64,000 bases of DNA from Flavobacterium hydatis (GTDB taxonomy: Bacteria; Bacteroidota; Bacteroidia; Flavobacteriales; Flavobacteriaceae): the NCBI RefSeq assembly GCF_000737695.1, contig NZ_JPRM01000024.1:62001-126000 (forward strand), given 5' to 3'. Within the stretch, counting starts at the first letter, position 1. Each line of letters opens with the position of its first letter. Made by a program: the position numbers and the translations under genes. Of this stretch, positions 8,362 to 17,808 are shown piece by piece. The notes under the pieces were generated by a model. The model was not told the origin of the DNA and did no database searches. It saw only the letters and a list, made by a program, of their open reading frames with translations.

Positions 8362-10140
8362 ATGAAAGAATTATTGAAAGAAGAAAATATAGATCTCAGC
8401 TCTCCTTCTTTTGAAGGTAGGAGTGAAGAAAAAGATACCAATATGGGAAAGATAAAAATATCAGGCGCCGAAGCCGTTATAAGATGTTTGTTAGCAGAAG
8501 GAGTAGACTTAGTTTATGGATATCCGGGTGGAGCTATAATGCCAGTTTACGACGAATTATACAAATTTAAAGATCAATTGCACCATGTACTTGTACGTCA
8601 CGAACAAGGCGCAACGCATGCTGCACAAGGATATGCAAGAGCAACAGGAAAAGTAGGAGTAGCAATTGCAACTTCAGGACCTGGAGCTACAAATCTGGTT
8701 ACAGGAATTGCCGATGCACAAATCGATTCGACTCCAATGGTTTGCATTACAGGACAAGTTGGGAAACACTTACTAGGTTCTGATGCTTTTCAGGAAACTG
8801 ATATCATCGGGATTTCGACTCCAGTAACAAAATGGAATTACCAAGTTACCGAAGCTTCAGAAATTCCAGAGATTATTGCAAGAGCATTTTATATCGCAAG
8901 ATCAGGTCGTCCAGGCCCAGTTTTAATTGATATAACTAAAAATGCACAATTTGATGAATTCGATTTTAGCTATGAAAAATGTACAGGAATAAGAAGTTAT
9001 ACACCAGTTCCTAAACTAAAACTAGACAAAGTTGCAGCAGCAGCCGAATTAATCAATAAAGCAAAAAAACCTTTCATCGTTTTTGGTCAGGGAATTATTC
9101 TTGGTCAAGCCGAAGAACAACTAAAAGCTTTGATTGAAAAAACTGGAATTCCAGCAGGTTGGACAATTTTAGGCCTTTCGGCTTTACCTACAGATCATCC
9201 GTTAAACGTAGGAATGTTAGGGATGCACGGAAACTACGGGCCAAACTTGCTTACCAACGAATGTGATGTTTTAATTGCATTAGGAATGCGTTTTGATGAC
9301 CGTGTTACAGGAAACTTAGCAACTTATGCAAAACAAGCAAAAGTGATTCACTTTGATATTGATCCAGCCGAAATTGACAAAAATGTTAAGACAGAAGTTG
9401 CTGTTTTAGGAGATGTAAAAGAAGCTTTGGATGCATTGCTTCCGCTAATCGACAACAACAAACACGAAGCTTGGCACAATATATTCAAAGAAAAGCATCA
9501 AATTGAATTTGATTCGGTTATAAAAGAAGAATTAAATCCAACAAACAATAAAGGTATTTCAATGGGTGAAGCCATGGAAATGATTAATAAACACTCAAAA
9601 GGTGATGCAATAATTGTTTCAGATGTAGGTCAACACCAAATGTTTGCTTGTCGTTATGCTAAATTTAATACAACCAAAAGTAATGTTACTTCTGGAGGTT
9701 TAGGAACAATGGGATTTGCATTACCAGCCGCAATTGGAGCAAAAATGGGAAGACCAGATCGCGAAGTTGTAGCCATTATTGGAGATGGAGGATTTCAGAT
9801 GACTATTCAGGAATTAGGAACCATTTTTCAGACCAAAGTACCCGTAAAAATTGTCGTACTTAATAATGAATTCTTAGGAATGGTACGCCAATGGCAAGAA
9901 CTGTTTTTTGACAACAGATATGCTTCTACAGAAATGATAAATCCAAATTTTGTTGCTATTGCAGAAGGATATTATATCAAAGCCAAAAAAGTAACAAAAC
10001 GCGAAGATTTAGATGCAGCTGTTGCCGAAATGATGGCTTCAGAAGATGCCTATTTCTTAGAAGTTATGGTAGAAAAAGAAAATAATGTATTCCCAATGAT
10101 TCCAACAGGAGCATGTGTTTCTGATATCAGATTAAGCTAA
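8362..10140 (+). CDS. ilvB: Acetolactate synthase, large (catalytic) subunit
   Basis: A thiamine-diphosphate enzyme that makes acetolactate or acetohydroxybutyrate from pyruvate. The frame gives 592 residues. It has the N-terminal pyrimidine-binding domain (YGYPGGAIMP; catalytic Glu in RHEQGATHAAQGYARATG; GPGATN), a central domain, and a C-terminal diphosphate-binding GDGGFQMT motif with the downstream NN. The first 27 residues are poorly conserved in character and overlap a palindrome. The family normally begins close to the internal Met28 (base 8443, MGKIKISGAEA), which may be the true start. Next gene: ilvN, 5 bp on. Confidence 0.95.
   Translation: MKELLKEENIDLSSPSFEGRSEEKDTNMGKIKISGAEAVIRCLLAEGVDLVYGYPGGAIMPVYDELYKFKDQLHHVLVRHEQGATHAAQGYARATGKVGVAIATSGPGATNLVTGIADAQIDSTPMVCITGQVGKHLLGSDAFQETDIIGISTPVTKWNYQVTEASEIPEIIARAFYIARSGRPGPVLIDITKNAQFDEFDFSYEKCTGIRSYTPVPKLKLDKVAAAAELINKAKKPFIVFGQGIILGQAEEQLKALIEKTGIPAGWTILGLSALPTDHPLNVGMLGMHGNYGPNLLTNECDVLIALGMRFDDRVTGNLATYAKQAKVIHFDIDPAEIDKNVKTEVAVLGDVKEALDALLPLIDNNKHEAWHNIFKEKHQIEFDSVIKEELNPTNNKGISMGEAMEMINKHSKGDAIIVSDVGQHQMFACRYAKFNTTKSNVTSGGLGTMGFALPAAIGAKMGRPDREVVAIIGDGGFQMTIQELGTIFQTKVPVKIVVLNNEFLGMVRQWQELFFDNRYASTEMINPNFVAIAEGYYIKAKKVTKREDLDAAVAEMMASEDAYFLEVMVEKENNVFPMIPTGACVSDIRLS
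8402..8423. repeat. Small palindrome inside the 5' end of ilvB
   Basis: CTCCTTC pairs with GAAGG-T-AGGAG across four T residues. It encodes part of the doubtful N-terminal extension of IlvB (SPSFEGRSEE). It looks like an extragenic palindrome absorbed into the reading frame, or a hairpin in the ilvD-ilvB spacer if translation begins at 8443. Confidence 0.5.
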
Positions 10141-10145
10141 AAAAC

Positions 10146-10670
10146 ATGGAAAATAGAACATTTACCATTTCGGTATACTCAGAAAACAATGTGGGTTTAT
10201 TAAATAGAATATCAGGAATATTCTTAAAGCGTCACATTAACATATTAAGTCTAAACGTTTCAGAATCAGAAATAGATAATGTTTCAAGATTCATTATAGT
10301 TGTAGAAACAACAGAAAAATGGGTTAAGAATATCGTTGGACAAATAGAAAAACAAATCGAGGTAATAAAAGCTTTTTATCACACAGACGAAGAGACAATT
10401 TATTTAGAAAACGCTTTGTTTAAGATACATTCAAATTTGTTATTTGATGAAAAACAAATTCAGAACATTATCAAAGAAAGCCAATCTACTATCGTAACTG
10501 TTTCTCGTGACTTTTTTGTGATTTCAAAATCAGGAAGGCGTTCAGAAATAGAAGAAGTACACGCTAAACTGAAACCATTTGGAATCATGCAGTTTGTACG
10601 TTCAGGTAGAATCTCGGTTTCTAAAGAAAAAATGGAAGTATCCACATTACTAGAAGAGCTAAAGCTATAA
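10146..10670 (+). CDS. ilvN: Acetolactate synthase, small (regulatory) subunit
   Basis: A 174-residue regulatory subunit that activates the IlvB catalytic subunit and confers valine feedback. An ACT domain occupies about residues 5-75 (FTISVYSENNVGLLNRISGIF, then NILSLNVSESE), followed by a second regulatory domain with SRSGRRSEIEEVHAKLKPFGIMQFVRSGRI-like features near residues 120-160. The 5-bp gap after ilvB indicates tight cotranscription and translational coupling. Length is normal for the long bacterial form. Confidence 0.94.
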   Translation: MENRTFTISVYSENNVGLLNRISGIFLKRHINILSLNVSESEIDNVSRFIIVVETTEKWVKNIVGQIEKQIEVIKAFYHTDEETIYLENALFKIHSNLLFDEKQIQNIIKESQSTIVTVSRDFFVISKSGRRSEIEEVHAKLKPFGIMQFVRSGRISVSKEKMEVSTLLEELKL

Positions 10671-10745
10671 TTAGTTTCAGCTTTACATACCAATTAACTA
10701 ATACAATTATTAAATCTCACATTCATTAAATATTTTTTAAAAAAA

Positions 10746-12215
10746 ATGGCAAATTATTTCAACACATTACCACTAAGATTACAATTAGAACAATTAGGCG
10801 TTTGCGAATTTATGGAACAATCAGAATTCGCTGATGGAATTGCTGCTTTAAAAGGAAAAAAAGTAGTTATCGTAGGTTGTGGAGCTCAAGGACTAAACCA
10901 AGGTTTAAACATGAGAGATTCAGGACTAGATATTTCTTACGCTTTACGTCCAGATGCAATTGCAGAAAAAAGAGCTTCTTATAAAAACGCTGCCGAAAAT
11001 GGTTTTACAGTAGGTACTTATGAAGAATTAATCCCAACAGCAGATTTAGTTTGTAACCTTACTCCAGATAAACAACATACAGCTGTAGTTACAGCGATTA
11101 TGCCATTAATGAAAAATGGTTCGACACTAGCATATTCTCACGGTTTTAATATTGTTGAAGAAGGAATGCAAATTCGTAAAGACATTACTGTAATTATGTG
11201 TGCTCCTAAATGTCCAGGTTCTGAGGTTCGCGAAGAATACAAAAGAGGATTTGGTGTACCAACATTAATTGCTGTTCACCCAGAAAACGACCCAAATAAT
11301 TTAGGATTAGATCAAGCTAAAGCTTACGCTGTAGCAACTGGTGGACATAAAGCTGGTGTTTTAAAATCTTCATTTGTTGCCGAAGTAAAATCGGATTTAA
11401 TGGGAGAACAAACTATCCTTTGCGGAATGTTACAAACGGGATCTATCCTATGTTTTGACAAAATGGTCGAAAAAGGAATCGAACCAGGTTATGCTTCAAA
11501 ATTAATCCAATACGGATGGGAAACTATTACTGAGGCGTTAAAACATGGTGGAATCACTAATATGATGGATCGTCTTTCTAACCCTGCAAAAATCGAAGCT
11601 TACGAAATTGCAGATGAATTAAAAGATATTATGCGTCCGTTATTCCAAAAACATCAAGACGATATCATGTCTGGAGAATTCTCAAGAAACATGATGATTG
11701 ACTGGGCAAATGACGATGTTAATTTATTGACTTGGAGGGCTGCAACAGGAGAAACTAACTTCGAGAAAACGGCTCCAACAGAAGCTCCAATATCTGAACA
11801 AGAATACTTTGATAATGGAGTATTAATGATTGCAATGGTAAAAGCTGGTGTAGAATTAGCTTTTGAAACTATGACAGAAGCAGGTATAATCGAAGAATCT
11901 GCTTACTACGAATCATTACACGAATTACCTCTTATTGCAAATACTGTTGCAAGAAAGAAATTATACGAAATGAATAGAATTATATCAGATACTGCTGAAT
12001 ATGGTTGTTATTTATTTGATCACGCTTGCAAACCGTTATTAACTGATTTTATGAAAACAGTTGATACAAACGTAATCGGAAAACCATTCTCGACTTCTAA
12101 CGGAGTAGATAATGCAGTACTTATTGCAGTAAACAAAACGATTCGTCAGCACCCTATTGAAGAGGTAGGAGCATGGTTGAGAGAATCGATGACTGCAATG
12201 AAAAAAATTGGATAA
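10746..12215 (+). CDS. ilvC: Ketol-acid reductoisomerase (class II, long form)
   Basis: A 489-residue NADPH-dependent enzyme that isomerises and reduces acetolactate to dihydroxyisovalerate. The Rossmann motif VVIVGCGAQGLNQGLNMRDSG lies near residues 38-58. Two consecutive knotted C-terminal domains follow, with metal-binding acidic residues in DLMGEQTILCGMLQ and with CAPKCPGSEVREEYKRGFGVP. The length marks the class II enzyme of the E. coli type rather than the roughly 330-residue class I type. Last gene of the ilvDBNC run; a long spacer with hairpins follows. Confidence 0.96.
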   Translation: MANYFNTLPLRLQLEQLGVCEFMEQSEFADGIAALKGKKVVIVGCGAQGLNQGLNMRDSGLDISYALRPDAIAEKRASYKNAAENGFTVGTYEELIPTADLVCNLTPDKQHTAVVTAIMPLMKNGSTLAYSHGFNIVEEGMQIRKDITVIMCAPKCPGSEVREEYKRGFGVPTLIAVHPENDPNNLGLDQAKAYAVATGGHKAGVLKSSFVAEVKSDLMGEQTILCGMLQTGSILCFDKMVEKGIEPGYASKLIQYGWETITEALKHGGITNMMDRLSNPAKIEAYEIADELKDIMRPLFQKHQDDIMSGEFSRNMMIDWANDDVNLLTWRAATGETNFEKTAPTEAPISEQEYFDNGVLMIAMVKAGVELAFETMTEAGIIEESAYYESLHELPLIANTVARKKLYEMNRIISDTAEYGCYLFDHACKPLLTDFMKTVDTNVIGKPFSTSNGVDNAVLIAVNKTIRQHPIEEVGAWLRESMTAMKKIG

Positions 12216-12811
12216 TAAAATTAGGACTTCACAAATGTTGAAGTTTGCGCTGTATCTCTGTTTTTATATAATATTTTGAATTAGTAAGCACTTATTAAGA
12301 TAATATGGATATAGATGCATATTACTTTCACTTAACTACAAACGAGAAGATAGTTAAGTGAAGTAATACCTAATAAAAGACATTTTAAACCCCGTCTTTT
12401 AGTATCCTATTTAATTAATAATGTTGCTGCTATTTTCAAAATCGAGAAGATATGTAAGATACAGAAAATGAAATTAATGCCTTATTTATACATTAAAGGA
12501 ACAATGAAAACAATTGATTCGAATTTATCCAAATCACAATTTTCAGGCATTAAAATTAATTGTTGTTAATCTTGTTAAGACTAAAGGCATGATATTATTT
12601 ATCATGCCTTTTTTCATGAAAAAAGGCATGATATTATTTATCATGCCTTTTTTCATGAAAAGTAAATTTACCTATAATCGCAAAATTTTAAATTAATGCA
12701 AATAAATTGCTAATTTTTAAATGTATAATGCAATTTTTTGTCATAATTAATAAATTAAATAGTTTTAAGAATAGAAAGAGATTTAATACTTTTATAAAAA
12801 AAATTGGAAAC
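12216..12811. other. ilvC-acs spacer (596 bp) with hairpins
   Basis: No convincing gene. It holds a hairpin whose arms CACTTAACTA and TAGTTAAGTG lie near 12330-12363, then the duplicated terminator described separately, then an AT-rich leader before acs. A frame at 12514 that reads through the duplicated terminator is judged spurious. Confidence 0.6.
12582..12659 (+). terminator. Tandemly duplicated intrinsic terminator (2 x 39 bp)
   Basis: Two exact 39-bp copies, 12582-12620 and 12621-12659. Each has AAAGGCATGATA pairing with TATCATGCCTTT around a short TTATT-type loop, then a run of T. They close the ilv transcript ahead of acs. The exact tandem copy is unusual and implies recent duplication or selection for strong termination. 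Confidence 0.85.
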
Positions 12812-14719
12812 ATGAGTTATTACAAAATTGAAAATTTAGAACAATATTTTAAACACTACAATAAATCTGTTCGTGAACCAAGAAAATTTTGGGGAAAAAT
12901 AGCAGAGGAAAATTTCACATGGTATCAACAATGGGAAAAAGTTGTTGATTTTAATATGGCAGATGCAGAAGTAAAATGGTTTTCTGAAGCAAAAGTAAAC
13001 ATTACTAAAAACTGTATTGACAGACACTTAAGCAAAAGAGGAGAAAAAACAGCAATAATATTCGAACCAAACGATCCATCAGAAAGTTCATTACATATTA
13101 CTTATAATGAGTTGTACGAGAGAGTTTCGAAAATGGCAAATGTTCTTCGTGAACAAGGAATAAAAAAAGGAGACAGAGTTTGTATTTATTTACCAATGAT
13201 TCCAGAATTGGCAGTTTCTGTTTTAGCATGTGCAAGAATTGGAGCCATACATTCAGTTGTATTTGCAGGATTTTCGGCATCGGCAGTAACAGCAAGAATA
13301 AATGATAGCGAATGTAAAATGGTTATCACATCTGATGGAGGTTACAGAGGAAACAAAACAATTGACTTAAAAGCAATCGTTGATGAAGCATTAGAAACTT
13401 GCCCATGTGTAACTAAAGTTTTGGTTGCAAAAAGAACGCAAACTGAAGTGAAAATGAAAGAAGGACGTGACCAATGGTTACAACCACTTCTTGATGCAGC
13501 ATTAGACTATAATGTTGCTGAAATTATGGATGCTGAAGATCCGTTATTTATCTTATACACGTCTGGTTCTACAGGAAAACCAAAAGGAATGGTTCATACC
13601 ACAGCAGGTTATATGGTTTACACAGCGTATACATTTAAAAACGTATTTAGTCACGAAGAAAATGACATCTTCTGGTGTACAGCCGATATTGGTTGGATTA
13701 CAGGACATTCATACATATTATACGGACCATTATTAAACGGAGGAACAACAGTAATTTTTGAAGGAGTTCCGTCATACCCAGATTTCAGCCGTTTTTGGGA
13801 AATTATCGAAAAACACAAAGTAACTCAGTTTTACACTGCGCCAACAGCAATTCGTTCTTTGGCAAAAGAAAGCTTAGATTACATTCAGAAATATCCTTTA
13901 AAATCACTTAAAGTAATTGGATCAGTAGGGGAGCCTATCAATGAAGAAGCTTGGCACTGGTACAATGACCACGTAGGAGATAAAAGATGTCCAGTTGTAG
14001 ATACTTGGTGGCAAACAGAAACTGGAGGAATCATGATTTCGCCAATTGCTTTTGTAACACCTACAAAACCTACTTATGCAACATTACCTCTTCCTGGAAT
14101 TCAACCAGTTTTAATGGATGAAAAACGTAATGAAATTGAAGGAAACCAAGTAGTAGGAAGTTTATGTATTAAATTCCCATGGCCAGGAATCGCCAGAACA
14201 ATCTGGGGAGATCACCAACGTTACAAAGACACTTACTTCTCAGCTTTTCCAGGTAAATACTTTACAGGAGATGGTGCCTTAAGAGACGAAGTAGGATATT
14301 ACAGAATCACGGGTAGAGTAGATGATGTTGTCATTGTTTCTGGACACAACTTAGGAACAGCTCCAATAGAAGATGCTATTAATGAGCATCCTGCAGTAGC
14401 AGAATCTGCAATTGTTGGATTCCCACATGATATAAAAGGAAATGCTTTATACGGTTTCGTAATCCTAAAAGAAACAGGAGAATATAGAGATAGAGCCAAT
14501 TTAAGTAAAGAAATTAACCAATACATATCTGATCACATTGGACCAATTGCTAAATTAGATAAAATTCAGTTTGTATCTGGTTTACCAAAAACACGTTCTG
14601 GAAAAATCATGCGTAGAATTTTACGTAAGATAGCCGAAGGTGATTTCTCTAACTTTGGAGATATCTCGACTTTATTGAATCCAGAAATTGTAGAAGAGAT
14701 TATGAAAGATAAAATCTAA
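12812..14719 (+). CDS. acs: Acetyl-CoA synthetase (AMP-forming)
   Basis: A 635-residue enzyme that activates acetate to acetyl-CoA through acetyl-AMP. I place the start at 12812 (MSYYKIENLEQYF), because the 35 codons upstream in frame are AT-rich and unlike the family N-terminus. The ATP-binding loop YTSGSTGKPKGMVHTT is near residues 248-263 and WWQTETGG follows. The C-terminal SGKIMRRILRKIA holds the lysine that acetylation switches off in known Acs enzymes. Monocistronic: tandem terminators lie before it and a terminator after it. The DUF294/exonuclease pair 6-8 kb downstream is often found with acs in other bacteria. Confidence 0.95.
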   Translation: MSYYKIENLEQYFKHYNKSVREPRKFWGKIAEENFTWYQQWEKVVDFNMADAEVKWFSEAKVNITKNCIDRHLSKRGEKTAIIFEPNDPSESSLHITYNELYERVSKMANVLREQGIKKGDRVCIYLPMIPELAVSVLACARIGAIHSVVFAGFSASAVTARINDSECKMVITSDGGYRGNKTIDLKAIVDEALETCPCVTKVLVAKRTQTEVKMKEGRDQWLQPLLDAALDYNVAEIMDAEDPLFILYTSGSTGKPKGMVHTTAGYMVYTAYTFKNVFSHEENDIFWCTADIGWITGHSYILYGPLLNGGTTVIFEGVPSYPDFSRFWEIIEKHKVTQFYTAPTAIRSLAKESLDYIQKYPLKSLKVIGSVGEPINEEAWHWYNDHVGDKRCPVVDTWWQTETGGIMISPIAFVTPTKPTYATLPLPGIQPVLMDEKRNEIEGNQVVGSLCIKFPWPGIARTIWGDHQRYKDTYFSAFPGKYFTGDGALRDEVGYYRITGRVDDVVIVSGHNLGTAPIEDAINEHPAVAESAIVGFPHDIKGNALYGFVILKETGEYRDRANLSKEINQYISDHIGPIAKLDKIQFVSGLPKTRSGKIMRRILRKIAEGDFSNFGDISTLLNPEIVEEIMKDKI

Positions 14720-14741
14720 TACCTTTTCTAAAAATAAATTT

Positions 14742-14772
14742 AAAAGCTGTCTCAATGAGGCAGCTTTTTTTG
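14742..14772 (+). terminator. acs intrinsic terminator
   Basis: AAAGCTGTCTCA pairs with GAGGCAGCTTT over a short AT loop, with a small bulge, and runs into seven T residues directly after acs. Confidence 0.85.
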
Positions 14773-14899
14773 TTTTAAAATGGTTTTCTATTAAGAAATT
14801 AGTTAAATTAGCAATAGCATTAATTCGTTAAGATTTAAAACATTGCATAAAATATAAATAAACGAACTCATAACTGTTAAAAACGAATAGTATCTACAT

Positions 14900-16033
14900 A
14901 TGAAAAAAAATGCTGATGTAGTGATTATTGGTGGCGGACTAGCAGGACTTACTTGTGGTATTCATTTATCCAAAATGAAACTACGAGTGATTTTGATTGA
15001 AAAAAACGAATTCCCAAAACATAAAGTTTGTGGCGAATACGTTTCCAATGAAATAAAACCATATTTGGATTGGCTTGACTTAAAAATTCAAGATTTAAAC
15101 CCCACAACAATTACAGAATTAGAATTTTCTTCACCCAACGGCAAATTAATTCATTGCGATTTACCTTTAGGCGGATTCGGGATTAGTCGTTATGCATTAG
15201 ATTATTACCTATATCAAAAAGCAATCGAAAACGGGTGTGAGATAATCCATGATTCTGTAGAAGATATTCATTTTAAGAATGATGTATTCACTACATCAAC
15301 TTCAGACGCTAAACTAATTATATCCAAAATCGCTATCGGTGCTTTTGGCAAACGTTCCTCTTTTGATCAAAAGCTACAACGTAATTTCATCTTAAAAAAA
15401 GCTCCTTGGCTGGCTGTAAAAGGACATTATAAAGGCAATTTCTCTAACAGTCTTGTAGGTTTATACAATTTTGAAGGAGGTTATTGCGGTGTTTCAAAAG
15501 TTGAAAATAACATCATAAACATTTGCTATTTAGTGGATTTTGAAACCTTTAAAAAATTCAAAAATATTGATGACTTTCAAATAAACATCATGTACAAAAA
15601 CAAGCATTTAAAGCAGTTTTTCACAAATAGCACTCCATTGTTTGAAAAACCATTAACAATAAGTCAAATTTCATTTGAAGAAAAAACAGCAATCGAAAAT
15701 CACATTCTAATGGTTGGTGATAGTGCAGGATTAATCCAGCCTTTATGTGGTAACGGAATGGCAATGGCAATACATAGTGCAAAAATTGCATCCGAATTAA
15801 TTACAGAATTTTTCAGCAATACAATTAGATCAAGAAAAGAACTTGAAGATAGTTATATCAAATCATGGAATTATAATTTTAAAGAAAGATTAAAAATAGG
15901 ACGCTTTCTGGCTGCGATTTTGCAAAATAAAACCCAATCCACATTTATTATGTGGTTATTAATTCAATTTCCTCTTTTATTACCCCAAATTATTAAAAGA
16001 ACACATGGCAAACCTATAATTATAAATTATTAA
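14900..16033 (+). CDS. FAD-dependent oxidoreductase (geranylgeranyl reductase/hydroxylase-like)
   Basis: A 377-residue flavoprotein. The dinucleotide-binding motif VIIGGGLAGLTCGIHLSK is at residues 8-25, followed by KHKVCGEYVS, a signature of the geranylgeranyl-reductase-like branch of the PHBH fold. The second FAD motif MVGDSAGLIQPLCGNGMAMA lies near residues 272-291. No signal peptide. It opens a run of codirectional biosynthetic genes and its stop abuts the next gene (TAATG). By analogy with actinobacterial alkylresorcinol operons (type III PKS, methyltransferase, flavin hydroxylase) it may hydroxylate or reduce the polyketide; this is inference. Confidence 0.75.
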   Translation: MKKNADVVIIGGGLAGLTCGIHLSKMKLRVILIEKNEFPKHKVCGEYVSNEIKPYLDWLDLKIQDLNPTTITELEFSSPNGKLIHCDLPLGGFGISRYALDYYLYQKAIENGCEIIHDSVEDIHFKNDVFTTSTSDAKLIISKIAIGAFGKRSSFDQKLQRNFILKKAPWLAVKGHYKGNFSNSLVGLYNFEGGYCGVSKVENNIINICYLVDFETFKKFKNIDDFQINIMYKNKHLKQFFTNSTPLFEKPLTISQISFEEKTAIENHILMVGDSAGLIQPLCGNGMAMAIHSAKIASELITEFFSNTIRSRKELEDSYIKSWNYNFKERLKIGRFLAAILQNKTQSTFIMWLLIQFPLLLPQIIKRTHGKPIIINY

Positions 16034-16746
16034 TGGCTATAAAAACCAAATATAGAACTGATGATCCTGAGATTATGGATGATTTTAATTTAGAAGGTGA
16101 AATTTTACAAAATGCTTTGGATAAAATTGCCAGAATAAATCAACTGCTAGGAGGGAACCAATTAACTTTACAAGGAGTTGAAAAATTATTAATAGGCATT
16201 GATAAAAACCAGACAATAACTATTGTAGATGTTGGATGCGGGAACGGAGATATGCTGAGAAAATTAGCTGATTATGGATTAAAATATGATTGGGATTTTC
16301 AGTTAAGAGGTATTGATGCAAATGCGTTCACAATAAGCTATGCACGAAAACTATCTAAACATTATCCTAATATCAGCTATCGTTGCGAAGATGTATTTAA
16401 CGAAGCTTTTAGTCAATTAAAATATGATATAGCCTTATGCACATTGACTTTACATCATTTTAAGACTAACGAGATTATTAATCTGGCGACTGTTTTTGAT
16501 ACCAATGCAAGATATGGTGTTGTAATTAATGATTTACAAAGAAGCATAGTTTCCTATCGTTTGTTCCAAGCAATATGCTTTATTACCAGATTAAACGGAA
16601 TGCCTAAAAAAGACGGATTAACATCTATTTTAAGAGGATTTAAAAAAAATGAATTAGTAGATTTTTCAAAACAATTAAAATTAAAAAAATATACTATTCA
16701 ATGGAAATGGGCTTTCCGATATCAATGGATAATTTCAAAAATATGA
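16033..16746 (+). CDS. Class I SAM-dependent methyltransferase
   Basis: A 237-residue protein with SAM-binding motif I VDVGCGNGDMLRKLADYG near residues 71-88, an acidic second strand (GIDANAFTISYARK) and motif IV-like YDIALCTLTLHHF. This is the class I Rossmann-like methyltransferase fold, of the kind used on small phenolic or quinone substrates. It begins inside the TAATG junction with the flavoprotein and its stop overlaps the type III PKS start (ATGA), so the three genes are translationally coupled. Substrate unknown; probably the PKS product. Confidence 0.8.
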   Translation: MAIKTKYRTDDPEIMDDFNLEGEILQNALDKIARINQLLGGNQLTLQGVEKLLIGIDKNQTITIVDVGCGNGDMLRKLADYGLKYDWDFQLRGIDANAFTISYARKLSKHYPNISYRCEDVFNEAFSQLKYDIALCTLTLHHFKTNEIINLATVFDTNARYGVVINDLQRSIVSYRLFQAICFITRLNGMPKKDGLTSILRGFKKNELVDFSKQLKLKKYTIQWKWAFRYQWIISKI

Positions 16747-17795
16747 GTGTAAAAATAACAACAGTTGCCAAGCAATTACCCAAATATTCAAGGACAACAG
16801 AAGAAATTATTCCGTTTTTAGATTCATGGCTTATTAACCAAGATGAACGCTTTATTCGAAAAGTCAAAAAAATATTTGAAGGCGCAGCTGTAGATAAGCG
16901 CTATTCTATTATGGATCCAATAGAAGTTTTCGCTAATACTTCATTTGAAGAACGAAACGATATTTATGTTCGTGAAGTTATTGATCTAGGAGAAAAAGTA
17001 TTAAAGAAAGCATTAGACAAAGCAAACTGGAAACCAGAAAGCATTGATTATATTATAACAGTAAGTTGCACAGGAATCATGATTCCATCCCTAGACGCTT
17101 ATCTTATAAATAAACTCAAACTACGCCAAGACATTGTAAGACTCCCTGTAACCGAAATGGGATGTGCAGCAGGGATTTCTGGAATTATTTATGCTAAAAA
17201 CTTCTTAAAAGCCAATCCCGGAAAACGCGCTGCAGTAATTGCTGTAGAAAGTCCTACGGCAACATTTCAGTTAGATGATTTTTCAATGGCTAACATTGTA
17301 TCAGCAGCAATTTTTGGGGACGGAGCAGCTTGTACCTTACTATCATCCCATAAAGACGATAATGGACCAGAGATTCTAGATGAAGAAATGTATCATTTTT
17401 ACGACAACATCCATATGATGGGTTTTAAGCTTGTAAACACAGGATTGCAAATGGTACTTGATATTGAAGTTCCAGAAACAATAGCGTCTCATTTTCCTGA
17501 TATTATCCATCCCTTTTTAGCAAAAAACAATTTAAAAATAGAAAATATAGATCATTTAATATTTCATCCAGGAGGAAAAAAAATTATACAAACAGTAGAA
17601 GAACTATTTTCGGATTTAGGCAAAAACATTGACGATACAAAAGAAGTATTACGATTGTATGGAAATATGTCTAGTGCAACCGTTTTATATGTTTTAGAAC
17701 AAATTATGAATAAAAAGCCTAAAAAAGGAGAGAAAGGCTTGATGCTGAGCTTTGGTCCTGGGTTTTCGGCTCAACGTATTTTATTACAATTTTAA
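16743..17795 (+). CDS. Type III polyketide synthase (chalcone/stilbene synthase family)
   Basis: A 350-residue ketosynthase when started at 16743 (MSVKITTVAK), the start that overlaps the methyltransferase stop; a longer frame from 16701 adds 14 unlikely residues. The catalytic Cys is C141 in VTEMGCAAGISG, the His is in LIFHPGGKK and the Asn in YGNMSSATVLYVLE, the Cys-His-Asn triad of the family. Such enzymes extend acyl-CoA or acyl-ACP starters with malonyl-CoA and cyclise them to pyrones, resorcinols or similar rings. The adjacent dedicated ACP and fatty-acid-type genes suggest a fatty acyl starter. Product not known. Confidence 0.88.
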   Translation: MSVKITTVAKQLPKYSRTTEEIIPFLDSWLINQDERFIRKVKKIFEGAAVDKRYSIMDPIEVFANTSFEERNDIYVREVIDLGEKVLKKALDKANWKPESIDYIITVSCTGIMIPSLDAYLINKLKLRQDIVRLPVTEMGCAAGISGIIYAKNFLKANPGKRAAVIAVESPTATFQLDDFSMANIVSAAIFGDGAACTLLSSHKDDNGPEILDEEMYHFYDNIHMMGFKLVNTGLQMVLDIEVPETIASHFPDIIHPFLAKNNLKIENIDHLIFHPGGKKIIQTVEELFSDLGKNIDDTKEVLRLYGNMSSATVLYVLEQIMNKKPKKGEKGLMLSFGPGFSAQRILLQF

Positions 17796-17808
17796 ATTAA
17801 AATTAGAA

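Noticed and set aside
12514..12696. 60-aa open frame before acs
   Set aside because: Its translation is a repeated MILFIMPFFMKK word produced by the duplicated terminator, not a conserved protein.
12707..12811. Extended N-terminus of acetyl-CoA synthetase
   Set aside because: The 35 extra codons are AT-rich and unlike any Acs N-terminus; MSYYKIENLEQYF at 12812 fits the family.
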